A stretch of DNA of 64,000 nt from Odontocerum albicorne (Eukaryota > Arthropoda > Insecta > Trichoptera > Odontoceridae): contig OX463854.1 in assembly GCA_949825065.1 (NCBI GenBank), positions 19,034,103 through 19,098,102 of the forward strand, given 5' to 3'. Numbering within the stretch: the first letter of the stretch is position 1; each line of letters starts with the position of its first letter. Below the pieces are notes generated by a model. That model did not search any database and was not told the DNA's origin. It saw only the letters and a program-made list of their open reading frames with translations. The position numbers and the translations under genes are program-made. Of the stretch, positions 39,371 to 51,669 are shown in pieces.

Positions 39371-39671
39371 AATCTACAGATATAGCCATATCAATTTATA
39401 TTTTTGTGATAAAATATGGTGCAGTATTAATTTCCACATTAAAAAGATCAACTGATAAAAAGCTAATGGTATATTTCGCCAAATATCTTAAATCTTGTAA
39501 TTTGGGTTAGTTACTTTTTGCATATAAATGTATGTGTGCTGTGTTCTTTAATGTCGAGCTTTAATGTATAAAAATAAAATATTTGGTTTAGCAATTTTTT
39601 AAATAAAATAATTATTAAAGCTGGAGGATAGTTCAGGACATTTTATCAAAAAAATGTCAAATGCACGTATA

Positions 39672-40585
39672 CTACCTTGATCAAAAAGTTTAGGACCGGC
39701 CACCGTGTGGCGCTGTCAGTCACCCGATTGGAATTCTTTTTTTTTTTGTTAGGTTACCACATCTATCATTGATACTTCCCTCCAAATTTCAGCCTCATAG
39801 CTTGACATTTGTAAAAGTTACGCTGTACTGAGTACTCGAGTGTTTTCGATTTTTTACAAGTTTGAAAATGGCATCAACTGTGCATAAACGAGTTTGCATT
39901 AAATTTTGTGTGAAAAACGGATTTAACGGTCCGCAGACCTTGGAAATGTTGGAGAAGTGTTTTTTGGTGGCACGAACGCTTCAGAAGTGGTTGTGAGTCG
40001 GTCGAGGATGACGAACGCAGTGGCAGTCGAAAACCGATGAAAACATCGATAAAATCAAAGAAATGTTGGCCGAAAACCGCAAATTGACCATCAGAGAGCT
40101 GGCAGAGGACTTGAACATCGCTTAGGGATCCGCTCAAGACATTTTGGTTAGTGATTTGGGCCTAAGACGTGTCGCTGCAAAACTGGTGCCGAAAGACCTC
40201 AATTTCATGCAAAAAAGGACCACGTTGAAATCGCGAAAGACATGATTTCCATGAGTTTTTGACCAAAAACAACACGATTACTATTTAGCAGCCTTCGAAT
40301 TCACCTGATCTGGCTCTCTGCGACTTTTTCCTGTTCAACCGACTTAAAAACCGCTTCGCGGAACGCGTTACAGCACCCGAGAGGATGTCATGAAAAAATC
40401 GAAGATGGCTCTGATGGACATACCGAAAATTGAGTACCAGCGGTGTTTCGAGGATTGGATCAAGCGCTGGCGTAAGTGCGTTGCAGTCGATGGGGACCAT
40501 ATCGATTTTGATGAATAAACTTTTTTTGATGAAAAAAAATTTTCGATTTTATGAATAAAGTCTTAAAACTTTTTGATCAAGGTAG
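39672..40585 (+). mobile_element. Mariner element, internally deleted
   Basis: TA at 39670-39671 and 40586-40587. The termini CTACCTTGATCAAAAAGTTT are inverted at the two ends. It is 914 bp, with relatives at 54617-55514 (opposite orientation) and 30983-31490. Confidence 0.92.
39868..40518 (+). pseudogene. Mariner transposase remnant
   Basis: ATG at 39868 (MASTVHKRVCIKFCVKNGFN). The HTH (MLAENRKLTIRELAEDLNIA) is followed by a stop, then a jump to DFFLFNRLKN-like and KCVAVDGDHIDFDE C-terminal codons. The catalytic Asp residues of the central third are deleted. Confidence 0.75.
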
Positions 40586-40587
40586 TA

Positions 40588-43500
40588 GTACTCATATATA
40601 CCTGATAATTGTTATCAAGAGTGGATTTCAGATAGATGATATGATGTTTATCCTATCAATTGATATATGAGTATCTTATCATCAGTATCTTGCACGTGTG
40701 ATTCATGCAAAGTCAACAGTAATGTTATCAATCATCATAAATATCATCCAGCATGAGTCTTTCTTCTATTTAGAAAATTAAAAAGATTTCTTTTTACTTT
40801 CACATGTTCCATACATACCATCACTCAATTTTCCTATTGGTGTAGACATCCATATATCTTATCATACAGCTCCATGTTTCTCATCTGCCATTCAGAGTGG
40901 ACACATCATTTTCGAATCTCGTATCACCATTATGGAATTTTTTAAACCACATTTGACACATACGATCGCTTGCAGGATCATTGTCATACACTGTACATCT
41001 GTATTTGGTTTGTGTTACATTTTTTTATTTTTGGCAGTAGAAAAGCACTTAATAAACAACTTAGTTTGTTCCAACTTTAAAATTACATCAAAGAACCGCT
41101 CAAGCAATTTGGTTTAACAATGGACGAAAAATGCACTAAACTATAATAATATACAATAATAACAATGAAAATTTTGTCCTGGCGACATCTATCCAAGAAA
41201 CACTAAACTTGTTTCCGGACAACCTAACTATATATAAATTGTTTCTTGAGTATAAATGAAAGCCATTTAAAACATTTTAATATAATTTATTAAAATGAAA
41301 TTTACCATACATATAATACTCTCCCAATGCAGATAATAAAAATAATATATTCCACACTGGTTTTATATAAAAATAAGTAGAACATAATACAAATTAAAGT
41401 CTCCAATAGATAAAATAGGGGAAGGTGCAGATGACCTCCTAACAATCGGAAGCATGATCGAATCTTCCTAAACCCATGCAGGATCTCCTTTATATTGTAC
41501 ATATTATGTGACACTCTCGAACAAATCCACCTTATAGCGACTAACGCTTTATTGTTAATATAAAAAAACAAATTCTAAAGGTAAGCGGCAATACTTTGAA
41601 TTCGTAGGCAAATTTAGTATCATATTTGAAGTAACATTGGTATTACACAATATAAGTTCAAATTCATAAAAAAAGGATCATAAATTGTAATAATATAGCA
41701 ATACAAAACTCAACTGAGACTGTTTTTGTGTGTAATACCAAGGAGTATCTTAATCCAATGTCAGCCATTTAACGTATTCAACATTTAAAAAAATTAAAGC
41801 ATTAAATCTTGAGTTTACGTGTAAACTTAACTTAATTTCTTCTCATTTTAAACAAGTATGAAAAAGTTAAGTCCCTCTCTTTAGAGCTAGAATTTGGATT
41901 AAATTTTAAGATAGCAGACCATTTTTAGATATTTCAATTGTCAAAACCTAAACACAATTCATAAGCCGGGTTTTTATGGAGAAAGAGTCACATTTTCAGT
42001 ATTGAGCAATGGACAGAGAAGATGCAAGCTTAAAAAATGTATTTTTTTAAAGATGTTTCCATTTGTTGTGCACATCTGTATGTTAAGGTTGTGCATATGA
42101 TGCATTGATAATGCCACTAATATTAAATAATTGAGTCGAGGCCAGAGCGATTCCAATTTCTTTCAAATTTAAATATTATCACGCTAACTACAAAATACAT
42201 ATTTTGTCATATGCATATATACTTTACAATATTCATATGGAGTCTAGATATATATTTTCATATGCATATATACTTTACAATATTCATATGGAGTCTAGAT
42301 ATATATTTGATTAGAAAAAACATAGTTTTCTGAGAGAAGCTTGTCATAGTAATAATAAAAAAAAAAGATTATGAAAAGAAAATTATGCATATTCGTTGTA
42401 ATAAATTATACTGAATACAAATATTTTAACCCTTAATGAACCAAAGGCACTTTTTTTACTAATATAAACATAACATTCAATTTACAAAATTATATTTGTA
42501 CTGAGTTTTTCGAGCAATACTTGAAATACGTTTTTAGAAATATTCCCCGCTTTTTTAGTGTATAAAAACTGATAAAATACATTAATACCATCCATATAAA
42601 TGAGAGTAACCATTCTCGTACAAATTTGACATGAGGGACAAAAAAACTATCTGAATATATGTATGTACTTTCTGTCCTACATAAATTATTTGAAATTGAA
42701 TTAACTCAAAACATTATTTGAAATTGAAACACGTTAGTATTAATTCATATATATTTTACGAACTAAAATTTAACACTTTTTTTTCTTCCTGTCAAATTTG
42801 TATAATAGTTAGATCCTCTTGCTTCGATAGTATTGATATTTCGAGTATTCTACATCAAATTTTGTGCATGCAAAAATTGAAACCCACAAGGAAATGAACA
42901 GAAAGTTTAATTATTATACAAGTAACATATTTTATCCATAATTATATTTCTTTTTCCTGTTTTCTGCAGTAATTTCACCTTCTTGTTTTATTTTGAATAC
43001 CTTAGTATACTAAGGGTTAAAATACATAGAACTAATCAAGGCAAACATTACTGAACAATGATTCATAAAGAAAAAACATTTTGAACTGATTCAACTTAAA
43101 AAAAAACCGCACCTTTCAAGTATAGCAAATATTTTGGTAAGGTATTTTTTACCGCAACTTGTACAATTTTCAAAAGAGATGTTACTGCAAATACTATATA
43201 ATTACAAGTTTTATTTCCAGACATACTTAACAACTAGAATATTTGTGTGGAAATACATTTTCCTCCCTAAAAATCTGTATTTTTCTTACAATATTTGTGT
43301 AAATAAAAATAATTGATTCTAAATATTTAATTCTGCTATTAAAAAGTTGTAACAGGAATTTCTTTTTACTTTAAATTAATATCTATATATTTTGCAAAAA
43401 CAATTAGATATGCCCAATAAAAATTATACAACTAGAATATTAAAAAAAAATAAACTCTCTTATACTAATATATTTAATACTTTTTTGTAAGATTTAACTT

Positions 43501-45115
43501 ATATGCATTTTCAAGTTATGTTTAGATATACATAGAACTTTTGTTACTAACTTGTCAATCTCACTGCAAGAAAAAGAGACCATTAACAATTTATGGAAAC
43601 ATCTAACTGAAAAACTCATTTATAAAATAATTAGTAACAACATCATAATGAGTGAATGACATTTAAATTTTAAAGGCATGTTTTTTCAACCCATGTTATT
43701 TTTAATTTATGTACAACCTAAGCACAAAAATTCCAATTACTTACACTTTTTCAACACTCATAAACACAATGAAATATTGAAAACACAATATATTTTCAGT
43801 TTAAAGCTGAATTGTCTTTTAAAAAATTATATTATCAACAATATTGTAAATATATGACAAATTAAACAATATACTTGAAGGATGCTTTTAAAAATGAAAG
43901 TATTGAATCATTTGTTCAGGAAACTTTGAAAATAAATTCTACTATCGGTTACTTATATAACTAACCATGATTAATGTTATATATATTTTTAAAAATGTAT
44001 TGAAAAAGATAAAAACAAATTAACAGAAGATTGAATTCGATGAAACCACAATGCATCATTTTTATCATACATAATGACTGGTCTTGTGGAACATCACATC
44101 CTTCATTGACATCATATAGATAAGAAAAACTAATTGAAACATAGAATCTGTTAACATGCATATTAACTTATTTTCAAAGCACTCGTATAAATTCTTAATT
44201 ACCCGCACCTATATTAAAACATAACACTTATTTGGCACCTCGAAATAAGATGGTCTCACTACACAGTCGCAATTCTGACCTCGCTCTTACTCAGTGGGGC
44301 GTGTATGCGCAAGTAAATCAGTTCTGTCATAAAAATCTATAGTAAGAATACACATTTCTGCTTAAATTTCATTTAGAAGGTAACCGGAACAATTCAACGC
44401 AGTCCATAATAATACTACACATCTTCTTAGTCAAAAATGTAGCATCAGACACCTTCGTGAGTCGAGGGACTTATCGGACAGTTCAAAATGTACGATTCTT
44501 AGATTCTCATCGGTACTCGTCTAGAAAAGTTCTAACAAACATTCCAAATGAAAATTTTCAAACAAAGCGCATCTGGAAGCTTTCACAACAGATAAAGAGG
44601 AAACATTTTTGCACAAACTTGTTCAATCTATAATTTTAGTTTGTTATTACTCATGCTTTTTTTTAATAACTAAAATGTTACATTAAATGCTATCTCAAAA
44701 AGTAAAAACAAATGTCAAAATGCGTTCTAATGTCGCTCGTGTTAAGAAAATGAGAATAAATTGTTAGAATATTTGTTTTACAGGGAAATTCTCAAAACGA
44801 GACTTATTGGGGAAAAGGCCTATAATTTCTGTTAAATTCTTTCCATATTAGATTGTTTATTCAAATAAATCTGCAACCCTTCTTAGCGTTTATTAAATAT
44901 TTGAACAAAATTTATACTTATATAGTGATTATTTACATTTATAACACGCTTGCAGTAACTGCGGGAGACACGGAAAACCATAACCGAGTCCCGCGCCGCA
45001 CGCCGCGGAAGCGAACTTCTCCATGAGGACCGCACTACGCGAGCACTATCTTCAACACTCTGTACAGGAGGGGGGCGGCTGGCGGGGGCGGGGGCTGCGC
45101 CGCTCTCCTCGAGCA
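40588..45115. other. AT-rich intergenic DNA
   Basis: Apart from the 51-bp tandem pair at 42208, I see no gene, RNA or classifiable element in 4.5 kb. The right part must include the 3' UTR of the capping-protein gene; AATAAA on the minus strand at 44894-44889 is one candidate poly(A) signal. Confidence 0.5.
42208..42309. repeat. Tandem duplication, 2 x 51 bp
   Basis: CATATGCATATATACTTTAC...ATATATTTT occurs twice without visible change, at 42208 and 42259. Identical copies imply a recent duplication. Confidence 0.95.
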
Positions 45116-45982
45116 TCATTGGCTCTTCAGCTCCTTGCCGATGCTGTACGACACTATCCGCGTCCAGTCGATCTTGGTGCGCGTCACGGGCAGCTGGCGG
45201 CGCAGCGCCTTGAACGTGGTGTCGCTCATGGTCTTGTAGTTGTCGGAGATGGCTGCTTGGTAGGCGGATTCCGCCTCAGCCACCAGCCGTACGATGTCGC
45301 GCGCCGCCCCGGCCTCCGAGCTGGCGGCCGGCAGCGGCACACGCACCTCCTTGCTGCTCACCAGCTGCACGTTCCCATCTTCGTAGTAGTGCACTTGAAC
45401 CTTGAGCACGCCGCGCAGCTCGCCCGCACCACCAGCCGTGCACGACCACACGCTGCGCCATCGCCCGTTCCAGAAATTCTTGGGCTGGAATTGGTGGTCC
45501 TCGATGCACGCGACTAACGCCACGCCACCACCCTCGGCCGGTCGCGCGAACACCGAGCACACACCGTGCTTGTAGTGTGCCGCCGTGTAGCCTAGCAGCT
45601 CCTCATCCAACGCCGCGCGCCATGGCTCCACGCCCGCCTCCGGCTCGTACGGTTCGAAATCCGAGCCCTCTTTGCGCAGGTGGTCGTACCTGAAGGACTG
45701 CTTGGAGCGCGGGTCGAAGAAGCGACCGGCGCCGAGGTCGTTGTGGTCCGTGATGAGCGCCTGCAGCTCGGAGCCCTCCACCCTCACCGGGGTGAGCTGA
45801 TCTTTGTTGTACTGCGCGAAGGCGCCGCTCGCACCCTCCTTCAGCAGGCTGTCGTTATCCAATAACACTCTCACATCGTTGAAGACCTCGTTAAATTCCC
45901 CCGGGGGTGAATGTAATATAAAATCCGAAACGATTCTGACTTTTTCACGATCACTGATCACTTCGTCACCGTCCGCCGCCAT
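45116..45982 (-). CDS. cpa: F-actin-capping protein subunit alpha
   Basis: Alpha chain of the CapZ heterodimer, which caps actin filament barbed ends in the cytosol and works with a beta subunit not in this window. The 288 codons match the family along their whole length, and the length is normal (about 286): [66 protein letters not shown] and the C-terminal tentacle region [21 protein letters not shown] chose the ATG at 45982 (AAGATGG context) because homology begins there; an upstream in-frame ATG at 46012 would add ten unmatched residues. There is no intron, and the sequence is strongly GC- and CpG-rich against AT-rich flanks, so it is either a compact GC-biased gene or an intact retrocopy. 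Confidence 0.96.
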   Translation of the reverse strand: MAADGDEVISDREKVRIVSDFILHSPPGEFNEVFNDVRVLLDNDSLLKEGASGAFAQYNKDQLTPVRVEGSELQALITDHNDLGAGRFFDPRSKQSFRYDHLRKEGSDFEPYEPEAGVEPWRAALDEELLGYTAAHYKHGVCSVFARPAEGGGVALVACIEDHQFQPKNFWNGRWRSVWSCTAGGAGELRGVLKVQVHYYEDGNVQLVSSKEVRVPLPAASSEAGAARDIVRLVAEAESAYQAAISDNYKTMSDTTFKALRRQLPVTRTKIDWTRIVSYSIGKELKSQ

Positions 45983-47871
45983 CTTTAAAAGGTTGGGTTT
46001 TTGACACCGCAACTGACAAGTGACTCAAGCGGCTAACTTGAATGGGAATACTCGCCACCCGGACAGCCGAAAAAAATTAGTTCCTTACATTACGATACAA
46101 AAAGTATTTAAAACACGACTTATACCGAAAACTCTTTCCATTTGACAATAATACATGGAATAAGTTTCAAAACAGATTATTTAAAAGAAAAATAGCCGAT
46201 ATCACATTTAAAATCCACATAAACATTCGCTTTTAAATATTTCAATTAAACATGGACATCCTCACGGACACCATCCTACAAAGTCTTTTTTGTTAAATAT
46301 TGTAATACACCAATGGTTTTAATTTATTGGAGGCTTGTCGTTACATATGATTTTATTATCCGATGAAGGAGTAAGGTGTCCTACCATCGGACCGAAACTC
46401 CGAACAAGCTATCCATCACTTGGAAAGATATGATTCTATATGTTCTGCCCAATTTAATTATTCAGCCTGAATATTCTGGTTAATTAAATTCAACTTTTGC
46501 ATATTTTATGCAAAGTTCACTATATTTTGTCATGCAAAGCGTTATTTATGTAATTTTAGTTATTGTTTTTTTAATCACCGTAATCGATTTTATAATTCCA
46601 CAAAATAATATATTTTAAATTATAATACTTTTCCATTTGTGAAAAATAAAAGTTATTCTTAAGTGCTTAAAGTTAAAGAAGTTTAAACCATATTATCTCA
46701 AGATAGTTAGTCAATTAGATTGAGTAAGTCAAGTAAGTGAATATAAATTTAAGGCTGATATATTAAGTAAGATAAGAAAGAGCACTTTGAAATAGTTTGA
46801 GAATATACAATGAATAAATTGAGAAATACTGATAAAACAAACATACAGTACAAATGTGAGTTAAAAGCGTGGCCGAGGAAAACTATGGTTAGATCAAAGG
46901 AATTATAATTTGAAAGAAGGAAATGCAAAAAGTCAAAGAAATCGTAGGAGTTTAATGAAAAGGTATACGGATGTAGAAAATAAAATATATGTATTTCGAT
47001 AGGAAAATCTGGTACTATTTCTTCTCTGCTTACCCTGACAGGGTATGTATGTATTTAGTCAAAACGTGTATTTTTATCACTTATTTTTATTTAAATTTAC
47101 AAAAATCTGAAAAAGGATCTCAATATGAAGTCAATTAGAAGATACTGTTCAGAAAATATTTATTTTTATTTTAACCGATTATGGTTTTATTTTACTAATA
47201 AATTAATCAATGTTTTTTATGAAAGAAAAATACCAAATTTTTTACCCGCTAATATATTTTTCGTATTTATCAATTTGTCTTCACTATTTAATATATTATT
47301 TATCATTTTCATTGTTTACCTTTTTCAAATTAACGCCAATTCACGCAATCAAATTACTCACCAATAAATCTTATATTTTTTCTTTTTCTCTAAAACATTT
47401 CTTATACAATTCCAAAATTCTTCCTTCCTTTCATTAGTTTCACTACAGGTTTGACTATACATTATCACAAGCAAAACACTGTGAAGCTAATTAATAATAA
47501 TTCACCAGAACATAGAAAGTACTTTATCTGTTCATATAAAAGACAATACAATTGTTTCAAATGTTTTATTCAGTGAAACATCATTCGCCAGTTAACGAAT
47601 TTAGAACTTTTTTAACCCTGAGGCATGTGCGATAAGGTTAGTAATAACATAAAAATATGTTTGATTATTACGATTACTTTATGTCGCTGTTTTTCGCTTA
47701 CCGTAATTTAAAACGTAACAGTTCTTTTTTTTCAGTTACCTTCCTTTTTTCTCACCATATTACCATAAACCAAACATTCAAGATAAAATTAGTTGTTAAT
47801 GGTACGTTGTGTAACATCTGTCATTTCGGTGAGAAGAATTTGTACAAGAATTCGGATTATAACTCGGCACA
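45983..47871. other. Intergenic region between capping-protein and NDUFA11 genes
   Basis: The two genes are transcribed away from each other across 1.9 kb. The promoter elements were not recognisable. A decayed LINE end lies at about 46700-47050; the rest is AT-rich with no gene seen. Confidence 0.5.
46700..47050 (+). repeat. LINE C-terminal remnant
   Basis: The plus strand reads ADILSKIRKSTLK, KRGRGKLWLDQ and KEGNAKSQRNRRSLMKRYTD, the end of an endonuclease-reverse transcriptase LINE related to 49000-49500. Stops throughout. Confidence 0.6.
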
Positions 47872-48387
47872 ATGAATAGTTTAATGAAATATAGTTATTA
47901 CGATACGCCAGAGGGCCATAGTTTCTTCCCTAAATTGTTTTATACAACAAAACTTGCTACAGCTGGTGGTTTAATTATGTCAACTTATGACGTTTTGACT
48001 CTTTCTCGCCCTAAGAATTATGCAGCTGCAGCAGGAAGATATATCTGCATTACCGGGCCAGTTGTCGGGATGGCAGCTGCTTTTACATCCATGACGTATA
48101 TCTCAACCAAGATGAGGAATAAGGATGATCTGATTAATTATTTAGTCGGAGGCATAGCTGCTGCTTGTGTCTACGGCACTTGGTACAAATCTATATATTC
48201 TGGCTTTAATGCGTGTTTCTTTCTCGGAGGTCTGGCAATGATCAAGAAGCACGCTGTGATGAATGGCTATGATTTATTCCCCGAACCGAAGGCAGTTTAT
48301 CAGAGTGGAGCTTGGTTGAAACACAATGATTATACGCTTACACGCGAGAGGCCTAAGAACTGGACTAGTAATCCCAATGAGGCGTAA
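47872..48387 (+). CDS. NDUFA11: NADH dehydrogenase (ubiquinone) 1 alpha subcomplex subunit 11 (B14.7)
   Basis: Accessory subunit of mitochondrial complex I, located in the inner membrane and needed for assembly and stability of the membrane arm; Tim17/Tim22/Tim23 fold. 171 codons, one exon. Family features: the N-terminal YYDTPEGHSFFPKLFYTTK, four hydrophobic segments (about residues 28-50, 58-80, 90-107, 112-130) with Gly/Ala-rich packing (VGGIAAACVYGTW), KMRNKDDLINYLVGG, and a C-terminal DLFPEPKAVYQSG. The ATG at 47872 is used; a second Met four codons later is also possible. AATAAA at 48509-48514 is a likely poly(A) signal. Confidence 0.93.
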   Translation: MNSLMKYSYYDTPEGHSFFPKLFYTTKLATAGGLIMSTYDVLTLSRPKNYAAAAGRYICITGPVVGMAAAFTSMTYISTKMRNKDDLINYLVGGIAAACVYGTWYKSIYSGFNACFFLGGLAMIKKHAVMNGYDLFPEPKAVYQSGAWLKHNDYTLTRERPKNWTSNPNEA

Positions 48388-48508
48388 ACAATGTGAGTAA
48401 TATATATCGATAGCATTTTTTTTAGTTTCAAAGACAATATGGATAAATATTTATCGACTCTTGTTGTGTACCGAGTTGCCCAGAATAACATTCACTTGAA
48501 AAATTCAT

Positions 48509-48514
48509 AATAAA
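48509..48514 (+). promoter_or_regulatory. Candidate poly(A) signal of NDUFA11
   Basis: AATAAA about 120 bases after the stop codon and the first clear hexamer downstream. Confidence 0.5.
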
Positions 48515-48639
48515 ACAAGGTTTGTTGTAATAAACTTTAATTACTGCAGACGTGTAACAAAAGGTTGGGAATTTATTTAAAAAATAAATTGTCATCAAAA
48601 TCACCACCACCGTGTCAACGGCATTCATCTAATTTGGCT

Positions 48640-48975
48640 TGAAAAATTTTAAGCATACATCTGTATGTTTCCCGAGGTATCGCTTCGATCTTTTGACAAA
48701 TGTTTTGATTCCATTGCAGCGTTATCGTTGGATTGTGTATACTCCACTTTTTTAGGTATTCCCATTAAAAAATCAGGTGGGGACTACTCAGGACTTTGTG
48801 GTGGCCACACAATGTCGACCCTTCGTGACATCAGTTTTCTGGGGAACATCTCTTGAACCATTTCCAAACTCTTATTAGACCTGTGACAAGTGGCCCTATC
48901 CTGTTGAAACCACGTCCTCAAATTATACTCTGGAAATTCTTCAAATTTCATAGTCAGAAATGCTCTCGGCATTTG
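48640..48975 (-). mobile_element. Tc1-like DDE transposase fragment
   Basis: The minus strand reads YNLRTWFQQDRATCHRSNKS, LEMVQEMFPRKLMSRR and VDIVWPPQSPE. This is the 'WFQQDGATCHT...WPPRS.DL' central segment of a Tc1-like transposase common in insects. The rest is absent. Confidence 0.8.
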
Positions 48976-49500
48976 AATATAAATTAATTGTTATTGGTTG
49001 GTCTCGAGCATTCTCAAAGAAACAAGGACCTCTGATTATTTTATGTATTTTGGTGGCAACTTTGATGAATGGTAGTGAAATGTGGACATGGGAAAAGATT
49101 GAGAGGAGTCGAATATATGCTGTAGAAATTTATTTATTGAGAAGAATACACGAAGTGACAATGTATGACAGAATACGGAATGAAGTGATAAGCGACGAAT
49201 GTGAACTTATTTAGTTAGATGATGAAGAGTACACTGAAATAGTTTGGGCATGTTGAACGAATGAATGAAGAAATACTAACAAAATAGATATTTAATGATA
49301 ACAAAATAGAAAATATAACAATTCTTATAGGGTAGAGCCTTTATAAAAGGAGAATATGCATGTAGAGGTGTATGCATGTTGTAGAAGTGAAAGATGTGTA
49401 TCAGGATAGAATGAAGTGTAGGTTAGTTCAATCTGCCTTCCCCAATAGGGACAAGGCGTGATGACGATAGTCATGATGATGATGATGACGATGACCATGT
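48976..49500 (+). mobile_element. LINE 3' end with GATGAT tail
   Basis: The plus strand has SEMWTWEKIERSRIYAVEIY, LLRRIHEVTMYDRIRNEVIS, FGHVERMNEE and QDRMKCRLVQSAFPNRDKA, the C-terminus of an endonuclease-reverse transcriptase LINE. It ends in a short GAT repeat (about 49457-49492), the kind of microsatellite tail such LINEs leave. Confidence 0.8.
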
Positions 49501-49680
49501 TCAATGTATTGAATGGGCTTTACAATATGTTTTGATAAGTAAAATAAAAAACTAATGTATATATTGATTGTGACATAATTCAAATGCTCGTAAACTTGAG
49601 AATTAATTATCTGTATTTACTTGTTTAATACAAAAAATCTGTTTAACATTCATTTTTGTGAGCAATTTTAGGAATTAGTA

Positions 49681-51006
49681 CTAGGCATATCCAGAAAGTA
49701 AGTGTACTGAATTTTTGTAGGTTACAATTTTTTTTATTTAAACAAAAAAATTACGTGGTTACCGTAGTACATATGTAAGCTATTTTTCGACAGTCACCAT
49801 TCCTCTCAATGCAGGTGGTGAAGCGGGGTATCAACTTTTTGATGCCTTCCTCGAAGTAGTTTCCCGCCAACCCCTCCGGGAAATTCTCCACCTCCTCTTT
49901 TACCTCCTCGTCGGTTAAAAACCTTTTTCCACCCATGTGCAGCTTCAGGGAGGTAAAGAGATAGTAATCTGAAGGTGCTAGGTCAGGGGAATGCGCGGGA
50001 TGGTTCAGGACATCCCATTTAAACGAGGCGAGCAGTTCCTTCGTGGCGTTGGCCGTGTGTTGTCTGGCATTGTCGTGCAGCAGGCAGACTCCCTTTGTCA
50101 GCATGCCTCTCCTCTTGTTCTGAATCGCCCTCCGCAATTTTTTTAGGGTCTCACAGTATCTTGCAGAGTTGATGGTCTCCCCTTGAGGCATATATTCAAT
50201 TAAAATTATGTCTTGACAGTCCCAAAACACGGATGCCATGATTTTCTTGGCTGAAATTGTGGTTTTGAACTTTTTGGCGGAGGATGAAGAGGTGTGACGC
50301 CACTGTTGAGACTGCCTTTTGGTTTCAGGCGTGTAGTGTGCAACCCAAGTTTCATTTCCAGTAACGATGGAGCGGAGAAATTCATCTCCATGGAGTTTGC
50401 AACGCCTCAAAAACTCTTGCCCAGCCTCCACTCAATTCAACTTGTGTTGGTCTGTCAGCTGTTTTGGGACCCACCTCGCGGACAGTTTCCAATATCCGAG
50501 GGTTTCTGTGATGGTTTCGTGTAGTAGAGATCTGGAGATTTGCGGAAACATCGCAGAAAGTTCATCCACAGTCAATCTGCGATCGTCACGGAGCGCATTT
50601 TCGATTTTTTCCACAATTTCGTCAGTCACAATTAAAGGTCTTCCGCTCCTCTGATCATCATGCACAGACGTACTTTTTTAAACTCGTAACACCACTTGTA
50701 CACACTCGTACGATTCATAGCTTTATCACCATATGCAGTTTTCACCTCATTATAAACCTCAACCGGAGGTTTTCCCTTCCAAACGAGATAACGGATGACG
50801 CCGCGTATTTCGCACTTGGCGGGAGATTGGATTGACATTTTTCACGAAACGTGTTGTCGCGTTGACACTTCTCAACGTACTGACCTCGAACCGGTCTCGT
50901 TGTGGAGGTGAAGGGTCAGGCTACACGGAAGTGTAGCCAACATGTCGAAAATAAAATCCATCCGGTCGTGAGAGCCTCAGTACACTTACTTTCTAGATAC
51001 GCCTCG
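49681..51006 (-). mobile_element. Mariner element, full-length, copy 1
   Basis: TA at 49679-49680 and 51007-51008. The inverted termini share AGAAAGTAAGTGTACTGA within about 28 bases. It is 1326 bp, the usual mariner size. A second, deleted copy is at 53035-53974. Confidence 0.95.
49751..50838 (-). pseudogene. Mariner transposase with one frameshift and one stop
   Basis: Starts at ATG 50838 (MSIQSPAKCEIRGVIRYLVW), first HTH TSVYKWCYEF. A frameshift near 50650 leads to DDQRSGRPLIVTDEIVEKIE and the second HTH, SRSLLHETITETLGYWKLS. An in-frame TGA at 50434-50432 precedes a 226-codon open stretch with the catalytic triad: TGNETWVAHYTPETKRQS (the usual Asp has become Asn), LLHDNARQHTANATKE and HPAHSPDLAPSDYYLF with the 34-residue spacing of mariners. 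The Asp-to-Asn change alone should abolish catalysis. Confidence 0.92.
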
Positions 51007-51665
51007 TACATCGTTAGCATTAGATATTTTTGACATTTCCAAGAGAAACTTAGGTCATGTAATGTAATCAATTGGAATTATATAATCCATAATTGTAAAA
51101 TTAAATTCTGCATCACAAAACAATGTGCTAACAAATCTTTGGGTTTTTTATGATTAATTTTGAAAGCTTATACAAATTTAAGGTACCAACGGTATTTAGA
51201 ATTTTAATCCCTTACAAACAATATTGAAAAGTATAAATTTTCAATTACCCCTACTTGTGAAGAGTGATTGTAACCAGCAAGTATAATTTTCATTATCAAA
51301 ACTACAGATCGAGGTACAGTAATTCCCCCATTTATGCGAAATCACTTTAATACCGTTAAATGGAAAAGGACAGCCAAGCAGACTCCAGATATATTCTTAA
51401 TACCATCAATATTGAGAGTTGAAACAGCTTCAACTGTAAGAGCGACAATAGTAAGACTGGAAGATTTATCCAGTCAGATTGATTTGGAATAGCTGCAGCA
51501 ATTTGTACTGCAATTTTTTTCTTCGTATAAAATCATATAGCTCTCAACAATGTGTTTTATTATTTATAAGAAATGATAATTAAACTGGTTTATTACTGTA
51601 ACTTTGTATTTAATCAATATTGAAATATTTTGAAGTTATTTTTTGTTGTAATTTTATTTCACTTG
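51007..51665. other. AT-rich DNA between elements
   Basis: Includes a lone Tigger-like end at about 51317 (CAGTAATTCCCCCATTTATG). No gene seen. Confidence 0.45.
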
Positions 51666-51669
51666 TTAA

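Noticed and set aside
45023..45517. Long plus-strand open frame opposite the capping-protein gene
   Set aside because: It is the antisense of a GC-rich coding sequence, where stop codons are rare; composition is Arg/Gly/His-rich with no homology.
49457..49492. GATGAT tract as an independent microsatellite
   Set aside because: It directly follows the LINE C-terminus and is best explained as that LINE's tail.
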